Assembly: GCF_024700075.1 (NCBI RefSeq)
Contig: NZ_JAJONE010000001.1
Coordinates: 3,426,001-3,490,000 of the forward strand
Source: Hymenobacter sp. J193
GTDB taxonomy: Bacteria > Bacteroidota > Bacteroidia > Cytophagales > Hymenobacteraceae
DNA length: 64,000 bases
Direction: 5' to 3'
The notes under the pieces are model-generated. The model saw only the letters and a program-made list of their open reading frames with translations, searched no databases and was not told the origin of the DNA. Position numbers and translations under genes: made by a program. Below are positions 56,599-64,000 of the stretch, piece by piece (the first letter of the stretch is position 1; every line of letters begins with the position of its first letter).

Positions 56599-57931
56599 TT
56601 AGCTGGCTGGCTGATTGCGGAAGTCCTCGGCCGAAATCGGAGTGTCATTAACAACAATTTTGCCGCGCAGGTTTTCGAGTACTTTCTCTGCCAGAATGGC
56701 CTCATACTCCTGAATATAGTTTTTGCCGTTTTCCTGCTTGAGGTAGTTGTCGGCGAAGCCGCGCACCGATTCGCGCATCTCCTCGCTTACCTCGGGCAGG
56801 TTGAACTGGCCCATAATCTTCTCAATGGTACGCTCCACGATTTCCTCGTTCGATACCTTTAAGCCTTGCTCCTCAACTACTTTGTTGCGGATCATCGACC
56901 ATTTCAGCTCCCGCTCATAGTCGTTGTAATGCTCTTCTACCTGCTCAGCCGTGAGTTTGCCTTCGTTGGCACGGAGCAGCCAGCTTCTTGAAGAACTCCG
57001 TCGAAACCTTGATTTCGGTGGCGTCTACCACTTTGTCAATAATCTGCCGGTTGATCAGGTTGTCAGCCTCCCGGTCGTAGTTTTCCTGTACCGTGGAGCG
57101 CACTTTGGCATCAAACTCTTCCTTCGACGACACGGTGTCTTTGCCAAACACTTTGTCGAACAGGTCCTGGTTGTGCTCGGCGTGGGCCGTGCGGGTAATT
57201 TTCTCCACGGCCAGCGTGTAGTCGCCGCTTACCTGGGCAGCTTCTTCCTTGCTCAGGCCCGAGAAGTTGGCAATGGCCGAGGCGTTACCGTCGAAAGCCT
57301 TGCTCAGGTCGAAGGTCAGCGTGTCGCCGGCTTTCACGCCTACAAACTGCTCTGCGCCATTCGTTACCTTGTTCGTGGGCAGCAGCACCGTGCGACCTTC
57401 GCCTTCCTCGTCGGCTTTCTTCAGCTTACCGAATAGGTAATCACCGGCTTCTGACTCGTCGGGGTTGATGGTTTCGCCAAACTGGCGGCCAATCTGCTCG
57501 TAGGTTTCGTTCAGGGTGTTCTCGTCGAGCTCTACCTGGTGGCGGTCCACCGAAATAGCCTGATCGGCAGGCAGCTCGAAGTCGGGCAGCAAGCCCAGTT
57601 CAAACCGGAACTCGTAGTCCTTCTGGGCGTCAAAATCCACGTCGGAGGGCACGGGCAGCGGCTCACCCAGAATTTTCACGTTGTTATCCTTGATGTAGCT
57701 ATCCACCGCCTTGTTGAGCAGGGCGTTGATTTCGTCTACCAGGATGCCTTTGCCGTACATTTTGCGCACCAGGGTAGTGGGCACTTTGCCCGGGCGGAAC
57801 CCTTTGATCTGCGCTTTCTTGCTGTATTCCTTCAGCTTGCTTTCTACGGCCGGGCTATAGTCAGCTTCGGCGAGCTTTACTGTCAGGATGGCACTCAGCT
57901 GGTCGTCGGTTTTGTCGAGGGTAATGTCCAA
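56599..57931 (-). CDS. tig: Trigger factor, frameshifted
   Basis: Restored, this is a 443-residue trigger factor. The ribosome-binding N domain has GFRPGKVPTTLVRKMYGKGI; a PPIase-like middle domain follows, then a helical C domain (SMIRNKVVEEQGLKVSNEEIV). It binds nascent chains at the ribosome exit. The frame breaks at 56983 where one extra base turns FFKKWLLRANEGKL into FFKKLAAPCQR. The start is inferred as a TTG giving MDITLDKTDDQL, because no ATG fits and homologues begin at this point. Confidence 0.9.
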
Positions 57932-58023
57932 AACGGGTCGTCGGTTAGGGTAGGTAAGAAAAGGTAGCGTTGGTGGCTGCCAGCCGCCGTGGGCCCAACC
58001 CCGCACAGCGGTGGACGCCCGGG

Positions 58024-58054
58024 AAAAACAAACCCCCAACCGTTGGGTTGAGGG
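58024..58054 (-). terminator. Terminator between tRNA-Leu and tig
   Basis: On the minus strand, stem CCCTCAACC with GGTTGGGGG, then a T-rich tract. It follows the tRNA and precedes tig, so it may also attenuate read-through into tig. Confidence 0.6.
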
Positions 58055-58094
58055 CTAAGGGGAACGGTTTGGGTACTGAACTTAAACCAATAAG

Positions 58095-58176
58095 TGCGGA
58101 TGGAGGGACTCGAACCCACACGCCTTGCGGCACCAGATCCTAAGTCTGGCACGTCTACCAATTTCGCCACATCCGC
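58095..58176 (-). tRNA. tRNA-Leu (anticodon TAG)
   Basis: The acceptor stem GCGGATG pairs with CATCCGC, followed by the discriminator A. The anticodon loop reads CTTAGGA (anticodon TAG), with a long variable arm (TGCCGCAAGGCG) as in class II tRNAs and a normal T arm GGGTTCGAGTCCC. The length is 82 without CCA, which is not encoded. Confidence 0.97.
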
Positions 58177-58201
58177 CAAAAGGCCGTTTGCCTCGGGGCC
58201 G

Positions 58202-58232
58202 CAAAGCTACGCAAGGCCGCGGGATTTTCAAA
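58202..58232 (-). promoter_or_regulatory. Promoter of tRNA-Leu
   Basis: On the minus strand, TTTG (58229-58232), 19 bases, then TAGCTTTG (58202-58209), a near-ideal Bacteroidota promoter ending about 25 bases before the tRNA. Confidence 0.75.
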
Positions 58233-58426
58233 CGTGGGCGCGAAATGTGCGCAAAAGTTGTTCAACAATAGCCGCCTGCCGTGCCTGCCTGGCCGTTTTG
58301 CCTTGTTAGCCCACGGTTTGACGGCAGCCCGTGAGGTTTCCGGCGAGTGACGTCCTAAACCCGACGCAGGCTTCGTACTTTCGTAGCATCCGTACTTTAC
58401 CGGCCTTTTGTGGGCTGGCCGCACCT

Positions 58427-60634
58427 ATGGCAACTCCTATCGACCCCGAGGCAGAGCGCAACGAGATTCTGCGCCACTACCGCCGCCTGCTCCGCACAGC
58501 CAAGCCCTTTCTGCAGGGCAACGACGCCAAGCTGATCAAAAAAGCGTTCAACACGTCCCTGGAGGCGCACAAGGAAATGCGCCGCAAATCGGGCGAGCCG
58601 TACATTTTGCACCCGCTGGCAGTGGCCCAGATTGTGGTGGAGGAAATCGGGCTGGGCACGACGGGCATTGTGGCCGCGCTACTGCACGATGTGGTGGAGG
58701 ACACGCCCTGGGAAGTGGCCGACGTGGAGCGCGAGTTCGGCAAGAAGGTGGCCCGTATTGTGGATGGCCTCACCAAGATTTCGGGCGTGTTTGAATACGG
58801 CACCTCCGAGCAGGCCGAGAACTTCCGCAAGATGCTGTTCACGCTCTCTGAGGACGTGCGCGTGATTCTCATCAAGCTCGCCGACCGGCTGCACAACATG
58901 CGCACGCTCGACTCGATGCCGCGACACAAGCAGCTCAAAATTGCCTCTGAAACCATTTACCTCTACGCCCCGCTGGCCCACCGCCTGGGCCTCTACGCCA
59001 TTAAAAGCGAGCTGGAGGATCTGTATCTGAAGTACACCGATACCGAGATATACAAGGAGCTGGTGAACAAGGTGCGCCAGAGTCGCAGCGCCCGCAACCG
59101 CTTTATCAAGGAGTTCGTCACGCCCATCGACGACGAGCTGCAGGTGCAGGGCTTCGACTACGAAATAAAAGGGCGGCCGAAAAGCATCTATTCCATTCTG
59201 AAAAAGATGCGCAAGCAGAATATCGGCTTTGAGGAAGTGTATGATCTGTTTGCCATCCGCATTATCCTGGATGTGCCATATGAGCAGGAAAAAGCGGCCT
59301 GCTGGCAGGTGTACAGCATTGTCACGGACTTCTACCAGCCCAACCCCGACCGCCTGCGCGACTGGGTGAGCACGCCCAAGGCCAACGGCTACGAAAGCCT
59401 GCACACCACCGTCATGTCGCGCGCTGGCCAGTGGGTGGAGGTGCAGATCCGCTCCCGCCGTATGGATGATATTGCCGAGAAAGGCTACGCGGCGCACTGG
59501 AAATATAAGGACACCGTCACCAGCCCGGCCGAGTCTAGTCTGGAGGCGTGGATAAACAAGGTGCGCGAAATGCTCGAAACCAATAACTCCAGCGCCCTGG
59601 AGTTCATGGACGAGTTCCGCCAGAACCTGTTCGTGAAGGAAGTGTATGCCTTCACACCCAAAGGCAAGCTGGTGATTCTGCCCGATAAGTCTACGGCCCT
59701 GGATTTTGCCTTCGAAATTCACTCCCAGATTGGCTTGCAGTGCCTCGGCGCGAAGGTGAATCAGAAGCTGGAGCCCCTCAGCTACCAGCTCCGCAATGGC
59801 GACCAGGTCGAAATCCTGACCTCCCAGAAGCAGCGCCCCACCGAGGAATGGCTCAACTACGTCATTACTTCCAAAGCCCGGGGCCGCATCCGCGAGTACC
59901 TGCGCGACGACAAGCGCACCAAGGCCGAAGATGGCCGCTACTTGGTGGAAAAGCGACTGGAACTGCTGGGCGTGGAGTTTTCGCCCGACAACGTGAACCG
60001 CTTGCTGGCGCACTTCAACGTGTACAACCCCCAGGATTTCTACTACCGGCTGGCTATCGGGCAGATTGACGGGCGTGAAATCAAGGAAAGCCTGTTCGAC
60101 CCGAACACGGAGCCACCCAAAATGCCTTCCATGCTGGAGCCGAAAGCCTTCGACCATGAAGTGCAGAAAATCCGGGGCGTGAATGCCAACATGCTGGTGA
60201 TAGGGGAGCAGACCGAGAAGTTCGACTATACCATTGCGCCCTGCTGCAACCCCATTCCCGGAGACGACGTGTTCGGCTTCGAAACGGAAAACGGTATTGT
60301 TATCCACCGCACCTCCTGCCCGAAGGGCGTCGACCTCATGTCGAACTACGGCAACCGCATCGTGCGCGCCAAGTGGACGGATCAGTTGGAGCTGGCTTTC
60401 CTGGCCGGTCTGCGCATCAAAGGCTCCGATAGGGTAGGGCTGGTAAACGATGTAACGCGCATCATTTCCAACTCCCTGAAGGTGAATATGCGCTCTATTA
60501 CCATCGACTCCAACGACGGCATGTTCGAAGGCCAGATCATGGTTTTCGTTAACGACACCGACCACTTGAACAAGCTTATTCAGCGTTTATCAAAGGTAAA
60601 CGGGGTTTTGCAGGTGGAGCGGTTTGCCTCTTAG
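58427..60634 (+). CDS. relA/spoT: Bifunctional (p)ppGpp synthetase/hydrolase, RelA/SpoT family
   Basis: A 735-residue long RSH protein. An N-terminal HD hydrolase domain has AALLHDVVEDT (about 88) and IKLADRLHNMRTL (about 150). The synthetase domain has IKGRPKSIYSILKKM (about 245) and FAIRIIL. The TGS domain (FTPKGKLVILPDKSTALDFAF, about 407) and a C-terminal ACT domain follow. It makes and degrades the alarmone in response to starvation. The ATG at MATPIDPE is chosen. Confidence 0.96.
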   Translation: MATPIDPEAERNEILRHYRRLLRTAKPFLQGNDAKLIKKAFNTSLEAHKEMRRKSGEPYILHPLAVAQIVVEEIGLGTTGIVAALLHDVVEDTPWEVADVEREFGKKVARIVDGLTKISGVFEYGTSEQAENFRKMLFTLSEDVRVILIKLADRLHNMRTLDSMPRHKQLKIASETIYLYAPLAHRLGLYAIKSELEDLYLKYTDTEIYKELVNKVRQSRSARNRFIKEFVTPIDDELQVQGFDYEIKGRPKSIYSILKKMRKQNIGFEEVYDLFAIRIILDVPYEQEKAACWQVYSIVTDFYQPNPDRLRDWVSTPKANGYESLHTTVMSRAGQWVEVQIRSRRMDDIAEKGYAAHWKYKDTVTSPAESSLEAWINKVREMLETNNSSALEFMDEFRQNLFVKEVYAFTPKGKLVILPDKSTALDFAFEIHSQIGLQCLGAKVNQKLEPLSYQLRNGDQVEILTSQKQRPTEEWLNYVITSKARGRIREYLRDDKRTKAEDGRYLVEKRLELLGVEFSPDNVNRLLAHFNVYNPQDFYYRLAIGQIDGREIKESLFDPNTEPPKMPSMLEPKAFDHEVQKIRGVNANMLVIGEQTEKFDYTIAPCCNPIPGDDVFGFETENGIVIHRTSCPKGVDLMSNYGNRIVRAKWTDQLELAFLAGLRIKGSDRVGLVNDVTRIISNSLKVNMRSITIDSNDGMFEGQIMVFVNDTDHLNKLIQRLSKVNGVLQVERFAS

Positions 60635-60733
60635 TATAAAAGAGTCTTAAGAGTACAAGCGAGTATAAGGCTGCAGCAGCGCTCAGTCAGTAAATAACCG
60701 AAATCTGTACAGCGGCAAAATCCTTTGCTTACC

Positions 60734-60741
60734 TACCTTTG
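60734..60741 (+). promoter_or_regulatory. Possible -7 box before the Fur-type gene
   Basis: TACCTTTG lies about 31 bases upstream of the ATG. No -33 TTG is found at the right distance. Confidence 0.35.
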
Positions 60742-60771
60742 TTGCTCCTTATATATAAGGATGCACCCCAA

Positions 60772-61245
60772 ATGCTGGATCAGGAGAAATTTGACGAGGT
60801 AAAGAAAATCTTCACCGCGTATTTAGAAAATAAAGGCCTGCGCAAAACGTCGGAGCGCTACGCCATTCTGGAGGAAATCTACTCGCGCACCGGCCACTTC
60901 GATGTGGAAGAGCTGTACGCCGGCATGAAGCAGCAGGGCCTGCAGGTAAGCCGCGCCACGGTGTACAATACCCTCGATCTGCTGGTAGAGCACGGGCTGG
61001 TCAGCAAGCATCAGTTTGGCCGCAATCTGGCCCAGTATGAGAAAAGCTACGGCTACCGGCAGCACGACCACGTCATCTGCACCGAGTGCCACAAGGTGGT
61101 TGAGTTCTGCGACCCGCGCATCCACGGCATCCAAACCATGGTCGGCGAGTTGCTCAACTTCCATATCTTGCACCACTCTTTGAACCTATACGGGGTGTGC
61201 GGCGACTGTCGCGCCAAAGCCGCTGCCCGCTCTTTAGCCGAATGA
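60772..61245 (+). CDS. Fur family metal-responsive regulator
   Basis: A 157-residue protein. A winged helix (about 20-80: LRKTSERYAILEEIYSRTGHFDVEE, SRATVYNTLDLL) is followed by the metal-sensing domain with HDHVICTECHKVVEFCD and CGDC cysteines for a structural zinc. It represses metal uptake or peroxide genes. The last four bases overlap the start of the STAS gene (ATGA), so the two are translated together. Confidence 0.95.
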   Translation: MLDQEKFDEVKKIFTAYLENKGLRKTSERYAILEEIYSRTGHFDVEELYAGMKQQGLQVSRATVYNTLDLLVEHGLVSKHQFGRNLAQYEKSYGYRQHDHVICTECHKVVEFCDPRIHGIQTMVGELLNFHILHHSLNLYGVCGDCRAKAAARSLAE

Positions 61246-61589
61246 AAACTGAAGCCGCCGTCCAGAACGGCATCCTTTACGTGCGCCTGGCCGGTGACCT
61301 GATTGGCTCTCCTGATTCACAGCAGTTGCTGCACACCGTTAACGAGCAGCTAGGTGAAGACGTCACGCTCTGCGCCATCGATCTGTCCCACGTGCGCTTC
61401 ATCAATAGCACCGGCATCGGCGTGCTGGTATCGGTGCTCACCAAATTCCGCAATCAAGGCGGCGAGCTGGTGTTGATCAACCCCTCCGACCACATTCGGA
61501 AGCTGTTGGTCATCACCAAACTCAACGCCATTTTCACCGTGGCCGCTACCGATACCGAAGCGGCCGAACACCTGAAAGCCATACGCTAA
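61242..61589 (+). CDS. STAS-domain anti-sigma-factor antagonist-like protein
   Basis: A 115-residue protein filling a single STAS domain: LYVRLAGDLIGS, VTLCAIDLSHVRFINSTGIGV (the conserved Ser-Thr site that can be phosphorylated), and LVLINPSDHIRKLL. It could take part in a partner-switching pathway, but no anti-sigma kinase is encoded nearby. It overlaps both neighbours (ATGA with the Fur gene, TAATG with purA), a tight operon arrangement. Confidence 0.92.
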   Translation: MKTEAAVQNGILYVRLAGDLIGSPDSQQLLHTVNEQLGEDVTLCAIDLSHVRFINSTGIGVLVSVLTKFRNQGGELVLINPSDHIRKLLVITKLNAIFTVAATDTEAAEHLKAIR

Positions 61590-62859
61590 TGCCTGTTGAC
61601 GTACTCGTCGGATTACAGTGGGGAGATGAAGGGAAGGGAAAAATCGTAGACGTACTCGCGCCAACCTACGATGCCGTCGCCCGATTTCAGGGTGGGCCCA
61701 ATGCCGGCCACACGCTTTATTTCGATGGCGTAAAGCACGTGCTACATCAGGTGCCCTCGGGCATCTTCCACTCCCATATCATCAATGTGGTCGGCAACGG
61801 CGTCGTCCTCGACCCCGTTGTGTTCCGCCAGGAGCTGCAAAAGCTGACCGATCGGGGCATCGACTGGGCCAAGAACCTTTACATCTCCCGCAAAGCCCAG
61901 CTGATCCTGCCCTCGCACCGCGCTCTTGACCGGATCAGCGAAGAAGCCCGAGGCGGCGGCAAGATTGGCTCCACGCTCAAAGGCATTGGCCCCACGTATC
62001 AGGATAAAATCGGCCGCACCGGCCTGCGCGTCGGCGACGTGCTGCTCCCAGATTTCCAGGAGCGGTACCAGGAAGCCGTAGCCCGCCACGCCACCCTAGC
62101 TGCATTTCACAACCAAGAGTTGGAAATAGAGGCCCTGGAAGCCGACTTTTTTCCGCCGTGGATTTCCTGCGCACCCTACAGCTAGTCGATACCGAGTATC
62201 TGCTGAACGATTTGCTGCAGCAAGGCAAGAGCATTCTGGCTGAAGGCGCGCAGGGCTCTATGCTGGACATTGATTTTGGCACTTATCCCTTCGTAACGTC
62301 CTCCAGCACCATTGTCGCGGGCGCCTGCACGGGCCTAGGTATTGCACCGCGTCATATAGATAAGGTATACGGCATCAGCAAAGCCTACTGCACTCGGGTC
62401 GGGAGCGGCCCCTTTCCCACCGAGCTACACGACGCAGTAGGGGAGCAGATCCGTGCGGCTGGTCGCGAGTTTGGGGCCACTACCGGCCGGCCGCGCCGTT
62501 GCGGCTGGATTGATTTGCCTGCCCTCCGCTATAGTATTATGCTCAATGGTGTCACCGAAATCCACCTCATGAAAGCTGACGTGCTGGATGAGTTCGATGA
62601 AATCCAGGTATGCACCCACTACCGCGCTGCCGACGGCACCGAAACTGATCAGCTTCCGGACTATGCCGCCTTGCAAACCATGGTACCTGTATATAAGACT
62701 ATGCTGGGCTGGCGCACCTCCTTGCAGGAAATAACCGACCCAGAGAAGCTGCCGCAGGAGCTACTGACGTACGTTGAATTCCTCGAAGAGCATCTGAATG
62801 TCCCCATTCGCATCGTCAGCGTCGGCCCGGATAGAGTGAGCACCCTGCATCGTAAGTAA
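61589..62859 (+). CDS. purA: Adenylosuccinate synthetase, frameshifted
   Basis: Restored, a 423-residue enzyme of normal size. N-terminal GLQWGDEGKGKIVD (GTP site), FQGGPNAGHTLYFD, GIGPTYQDKIGRTGLR, then in the other frame ILAEGAQGSMLDIDFGTYPFVT, TTGRPRRCGWIDLPALR and the C-terminal part. It makes adenylosuccinate from IMP and aspartate. The frame breaks at a run of six T (62147-62152); seven T gives DFFSAVDFLRT. The gene is essential for purine synthesis, so a sequencing error is likely. Confidence 0.93.
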
Positions 62860-62871
62860 TAGCAAGAAAGG

Positions 62872-62929
62872 TTCACCATAAGCACAAAGAGAAAGTAGGT
62901 GCCTGCTTTCTCTTTGTGCTTATGGTGAA
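62872..62929. repeat. Inverted repeat after purA, 24-bp perfect arms
   Basis: Arms 62872-62895 (TTCACCATAAGCACAAAGAG...) and 62906-62929 are exact complements with a ten-base loop. It is a likely terminator or intergenic repeat. Confidence 0.85.
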
Positions 62930-63320
62930 AAAAGCCCTTCTAGTTACACGGAGCAAAGAGTAGATTATAAATACTAGAGACTATGCTTCTCTAACACGTC
63001 CGATACAGAGTGCTCCCAGATGTCGACAAATTTTTACTAGACCTTGAACTTAATTACTCCTACAAAAGGTTAACTAACAGTGCGCTTCAAAAGCAGCCAC
63101 TAAGTTTAAGCAATGCTCCAGGTGCTTTTCTGTAAACAGTATTTGGAAAAGCGAAACGGAAGCCGCACTTTTGCACTCCCAAACCGGAACGCGGCAGGGC
63201 ATCTCTTCCGGCAAACGCAGGAATAGTCCTATATAGGGCTGGCTTCTGCTATTCATGGGATGCAATTCCGGAATAGAAAAAAGTTTGCCAGCAGGGTTGC
63301 AAAAGCGGATACAGGTTTCG
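62930..63320. other. Region between purA and the rRNA promoters
   Basis: This AT-rich stretch has no gene I can support. Its right part (from about 63140) holds the first, weaker member of the rRNA promoter series. A long open frame on the opposite strand here has no family character. Confidence 0.5.
63142..63173 (+). promoter_or_regulatory. Possible rRNA promoter P0
   Basis: TTTG (63142-63145) and CACTTTTG (63166-63173) are at the usual spacing, but the -7 box has C for the first T. The sequence after it (ACTCCCAAACCGGAACG) resembles that after P1. Confidence 0.4.
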
Positions 63321-63328
63321 TACCTTTG
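63297..63328 (+). promoter_or_regulatory. rRNA promoter P1
   Basis: TTG (63297-63299) and TACCTTTG (63321-63328) at the usual spacing; downstream CTCCCAAAGCGAAACG. Confidence 0.75.
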
Positions 63329-63394
63329 TCCTCCCAAAGCGAAACGCGCTGCGCTGGAAAGCAGAATAACACAAAAATTTATTTTTGTGGAAAC

Positions 63395-63426
63395 TTGCAA
63401 AAGGCGGTTGAGTGTTATTACCTTTG
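63395..63426 (+). promoter_or_regulatory. rRNA promoter P2
   Basis: TTG (63395-63397) and TACCTTTG (63419-63426), the same spacing as P1; downstream CAGCCCGCTTCAACCGGAAG. Confidence 0.8.
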
Positions 63427-63501
63427 CAGCCCGCTTCAACCGGAAGGGGGTGTTGCTAAAGAGCAGGAAGCCGAACGAGAAAAACTTTTTCTTCGGGAAT
63501 C

Positions 63502-63531
63502 TTGCTAAAAGCAAAAAGGTTGTTACCTTTG
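63502..63531 (+). promoter_or_regulatory. rRNA promoter P3
   Basis: TTG (63502-63504) and TACCTTTG (63524-63531); downstream CAGCCCGCTTCGATCGGAAG, nearly the same as P2. Confidence 0.8.
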
Positions 63532-63610
63532 CAGCCCGCTTCGATCGGAAGGGGTAGAATAACCGGGCCGGTTGGCCCACCAGGTTCTTCCAAATGGGAA
63601 GGGCACACGT

Positions 63611-63767
63611 TCTTTGAATGACTGGAATTGACAAATTTGGGTGAGGCTTTCCCGGGCAACCGGGAGAGCAGCAAGACCAAGCGTAACAAAACGAACAGAC
63701 ACGTCAAAATAACGAGTCGGATCAGCACTTGACATCAGCCTGCTTTCGAGCAGGTGTAGGAATTTAT
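63611..63767 (+). other. 16S rRNA leader
   Basis: It contains a boxA-like TTCTTTGAATGA (about 63611), a GC stem near 63652-63665, and a UUCG-type hairpin CCTGCT-TTCG-AGCAGG at 63739-63754 directly before the mature 16S. These are typical antitermination and processing features. Confidence 0.55.

Positions 63768-64000
<233 letters not shown>

Noticed and set aside
58679..60565. 628-residue frame opposite the RelA/SpoT gene
   Set aside because: Shadow frame; the plus strand encodes a full RSH enzyme with all domains.
63074..63634. Long open frame on the minus strand before the 16S gene
   Set aside because: It runs antisense through the rRNA promoters, its repeats are just the promoter repeats translated, and it has no family character.

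Overview
The window is GC-rich chromosomal DNA from a Bacteroidota bacterium, most likely Hymenobacter or a close relative in the Cytophagales. The evidence is: C-terminal type IX secretion (T9SS) sorting domains on large surface proteins; a PID-CTERM small protein; Bacteroidota-type promoters (-33 TTG / -7 TAnnTTTG); frequent lipoboxes; and the first ~230 bases of a 16S rRNA gene of Bacteroidota type at the right end. Genus is inferred from gene content and style, not from a database search.

Layout. 1-8.3 kb: two T9SS surface proteins (a propeller-repeat protein entering from the left and a five-TIG protein), a DUF983 protein, an AraC regulator, a PID-CTERM peptide and a PAS-LuxR regulator. 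8.5-14.7 kb: acetate kinase and phosphate acetyltransferase, separated by two plus-strand genes, one conspicuously AT-rich. 15-24 kb: gamma-glutamyltransferase, then a glycogen/alpha-glucan group (branching enzyme, a short glycosyltransferase-like protein, a GH31 alpha-glucosidase) interrupted by a REP-associated transposase (RAYT) element with perfect 112-bp inverted ends. 24-28.8 kb: beta-barrel protein, lipase-like hydrolase, and a rhomboid protease paired with a membrane protein that shares its N-terminal motif. 28.9-36.8 kb: cell-wall/amino-sugar group (GHL10 glycosidase, NagX-like acetyltransferase, GH3-beta-lactamase fusion). 37-49 kb: mixed metabolism (PhoD-like phosphatase, DUF5686-like protein, SDR, DUF885 peptidase, Dph6-like ligase, HTTM protein, DCC oxidoreductase, quinone oxidoreductase, FAD protein). 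49.3-54.1 kb: envelope and uptake genes (rfaD, a BtuF/BtuC-like pair, queD, lpxB). 54.2-62.9 kb: core housekeeping (clpX, clpP, tig, tRNA-Leu, a RelA/SpoT enzyme, a Fur regulator, a STAS protein, purA). 62.9-64 kb: a long rRNA control region with three or four tandem promoters, then the 16S rRNA start.

Six genes carry a single-base frameshift, and five of the six sit in runs of six or seven identical bases. Two of the six, purA and tig, are housekeeping genes, which makes sequencing or assembly indels the likeliest explanation. Those genes are listed as CDS with the break noted.

No CRISPR array, prophage, plasmid origin or complete defence system was seen. The strongest unusual features are the RAYT element with its long inverted ends, the rhomboid/partner pair, the stand-alone TonB-plug-like proteins, the tandem rRNA promoters, and a coding-region linker built from intergenic-type repeats.
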